A stretch of DNA of 14,666 nucleotides from an uncultured beta proteobacterium (GTDB taxonomy: Bacteria; Pseudomonadota; Gammaproteobacteria; Burkholderiales; Rhodocyclaceae): NCBI GenBank assembly GCA_903910495.1, contig CAIVZW010000247.1:1-14666 (forward strand), read 5' to 3'. The notes below the pieces were generated by a model. The model worked only from the letters and a program-made list of their open reading frames with translations, made no database searches and had not been told where the DNA came from. Positions 14,215 through 14,666 of this stretch are shown here, piece after piece (the stretch's first letter is position 1; each line of letters opens with the position of its first letter). The position numbers were made by a program, and so were the translations under genes.

Positions 14215-14661
14215 ATGGCCAAACCGTTTTCCCTGCAAACCGTCCTTGAGTTGATGCAAGTCCGCGCTGACGATGCAACGCTTCGTCTGGCGCAGCTGAT
14301 TGCCAATGAACGTGACGCAAATAACAAACTCAAAATGTTGCAGCAGTATCGCGATGAATACGCCACCCGTTTCAAGCAGGCGGCCCAAAACGGAATCCCC
14401 CCGCGCCAATGGCACAACTATCAGGAGTTCATCAACCGTCTTGACGAGGCTATCGATGCGCAGCGTCAGGCCGTCGCCATGCAGGCCAAACACACGGCCG
14501 ACGGACAGTCGCACTGGCAACAACAGCGAAAGAAACTCAAGGCCTTCGATACGCTATCCGATCGCCACTTCGCCAGCGAGGAAGCGCAGGAGGTACGGCG
14601 TGAGCAGAAAACGCAGGACGAGTTCGCCGCACGCTTCACTGCCGACAAGGGTTCGAAGTAA
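14215..14661 (+). CDS. fliJ: Flagellar export protein FliJ
   Basis: A 148-residue, strongly charged, all-helical protein with the antiparallel coiled-coil pattern of FliJ. The opening FSLQTVLELMQVRADDATLR leads into a long helix with LAQLIANERDANNKLKMLQQ. A short turn with NGIPPRQWHNYQEFINRLD and a second long helix ending QEVRREQKTQDEFAAR follow. FliJ fits into the FliI hexamer like the gamma stalk of F1 and links ATPase activity to the FlhA gate. The gene is complete, ending five bases before the window ends. It starts 38 bases after fliI, with AGG about nine bases before ATG as a modest ribosome-binding site. By family gene order fliK often follows, which cannot be seen here. Confidence 0.93.
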   Translation: MAKPFSLQTVLELMQVRADDATLRLAQLIANERDANNKLKMLQQYRDEYATRFKQAAQNGIPPRQWHNYQEFINRLDEAIDAQRQAVAMQAKHTADGQSHWQQQRKKLKAFDTLSDRHFASEEAQEVRREQKTQDEFAARFTADKGSK

Positions 14662-14666
14662 GTCCA

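Overview
The window is part of a flagellar gene cluster from a motile Gram-negative bacterium, most likely a betaproteobacterium of the Rhodocyclales (Dechloromonas/Azonexus/Accumulibacter-like). This rests on protein character, gene content, moderately high GC and a REP-type repeat with core CCCTTCGACAGGCTCAGGG. The taxonomic call is inference; no rRNA is present. Nearly every base belongs to a recognisable gene, and no CRISPR array, tRNA, rRNA or complete insertion sequence was seen.

Layout. Positions 1-4280 (+) hold a filament/cap block: the 3' end of flagellin (fliC), a hairpin, flaG, fliD, fliS, a fliT-like chaperone gene, a fliK-like gene and a short gene for a free-standing FlhB C-terminal domain (FlhX/FhlB type). 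The last five are tightly packed or overlapping. A 188-base gap carries repeat element A and leads to a YcgR-like PilZ gene (4469-5272, +). This gene converges on a higBA toxin-antitoxin pair (5280-5884, -). After a 240-base gap come fliE, flrC/fleR and flrB/fleS, all on the minus strand (6125-9087). Divergent from flrB runs the basal-body/export operon fliF-fliG-fliH-fliI-fliJ (9192-14661, +), interrupted between fliH and fliI by repeat element B.

How it works together. FlrB (cytoplasmic histidine kinase) and FlrC (sigma54 activator with intact GAFTGA) should switch on sigma54-dependent flagellar promoters. Two good sigma54 -24/-12 sequences are visible. One is in front of fliF, just outside the flrB start codon. 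The other is in front of fliE, built into the intrinsic terminator that closes flrBC. The products of fliE, fliF and fliG make the rod junction, MS ring and rotor; FliH, FliI and FliJ make the export ATPase complex; FliK-like and FlhX bear on export specificity; FliS/FliT/FliD/FlaG/FliC make the filament and cap; the PilZ protein would couple c-di-GMP to motor output.

Most noteworthy points: the dual-use terminator/sigma54 promoter; the inverted flrBC-fliE block relative to fliFGHIJ; the fliK-like/FlhX pair with DPLK in place of NPTH; two MITE-like REP elements with terminal inverted repeats at flagellar gene junctions, one of which supplies the fliH stop codon; and a higBA pair lodged in the motility cluster. 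No wholly new system is evident.
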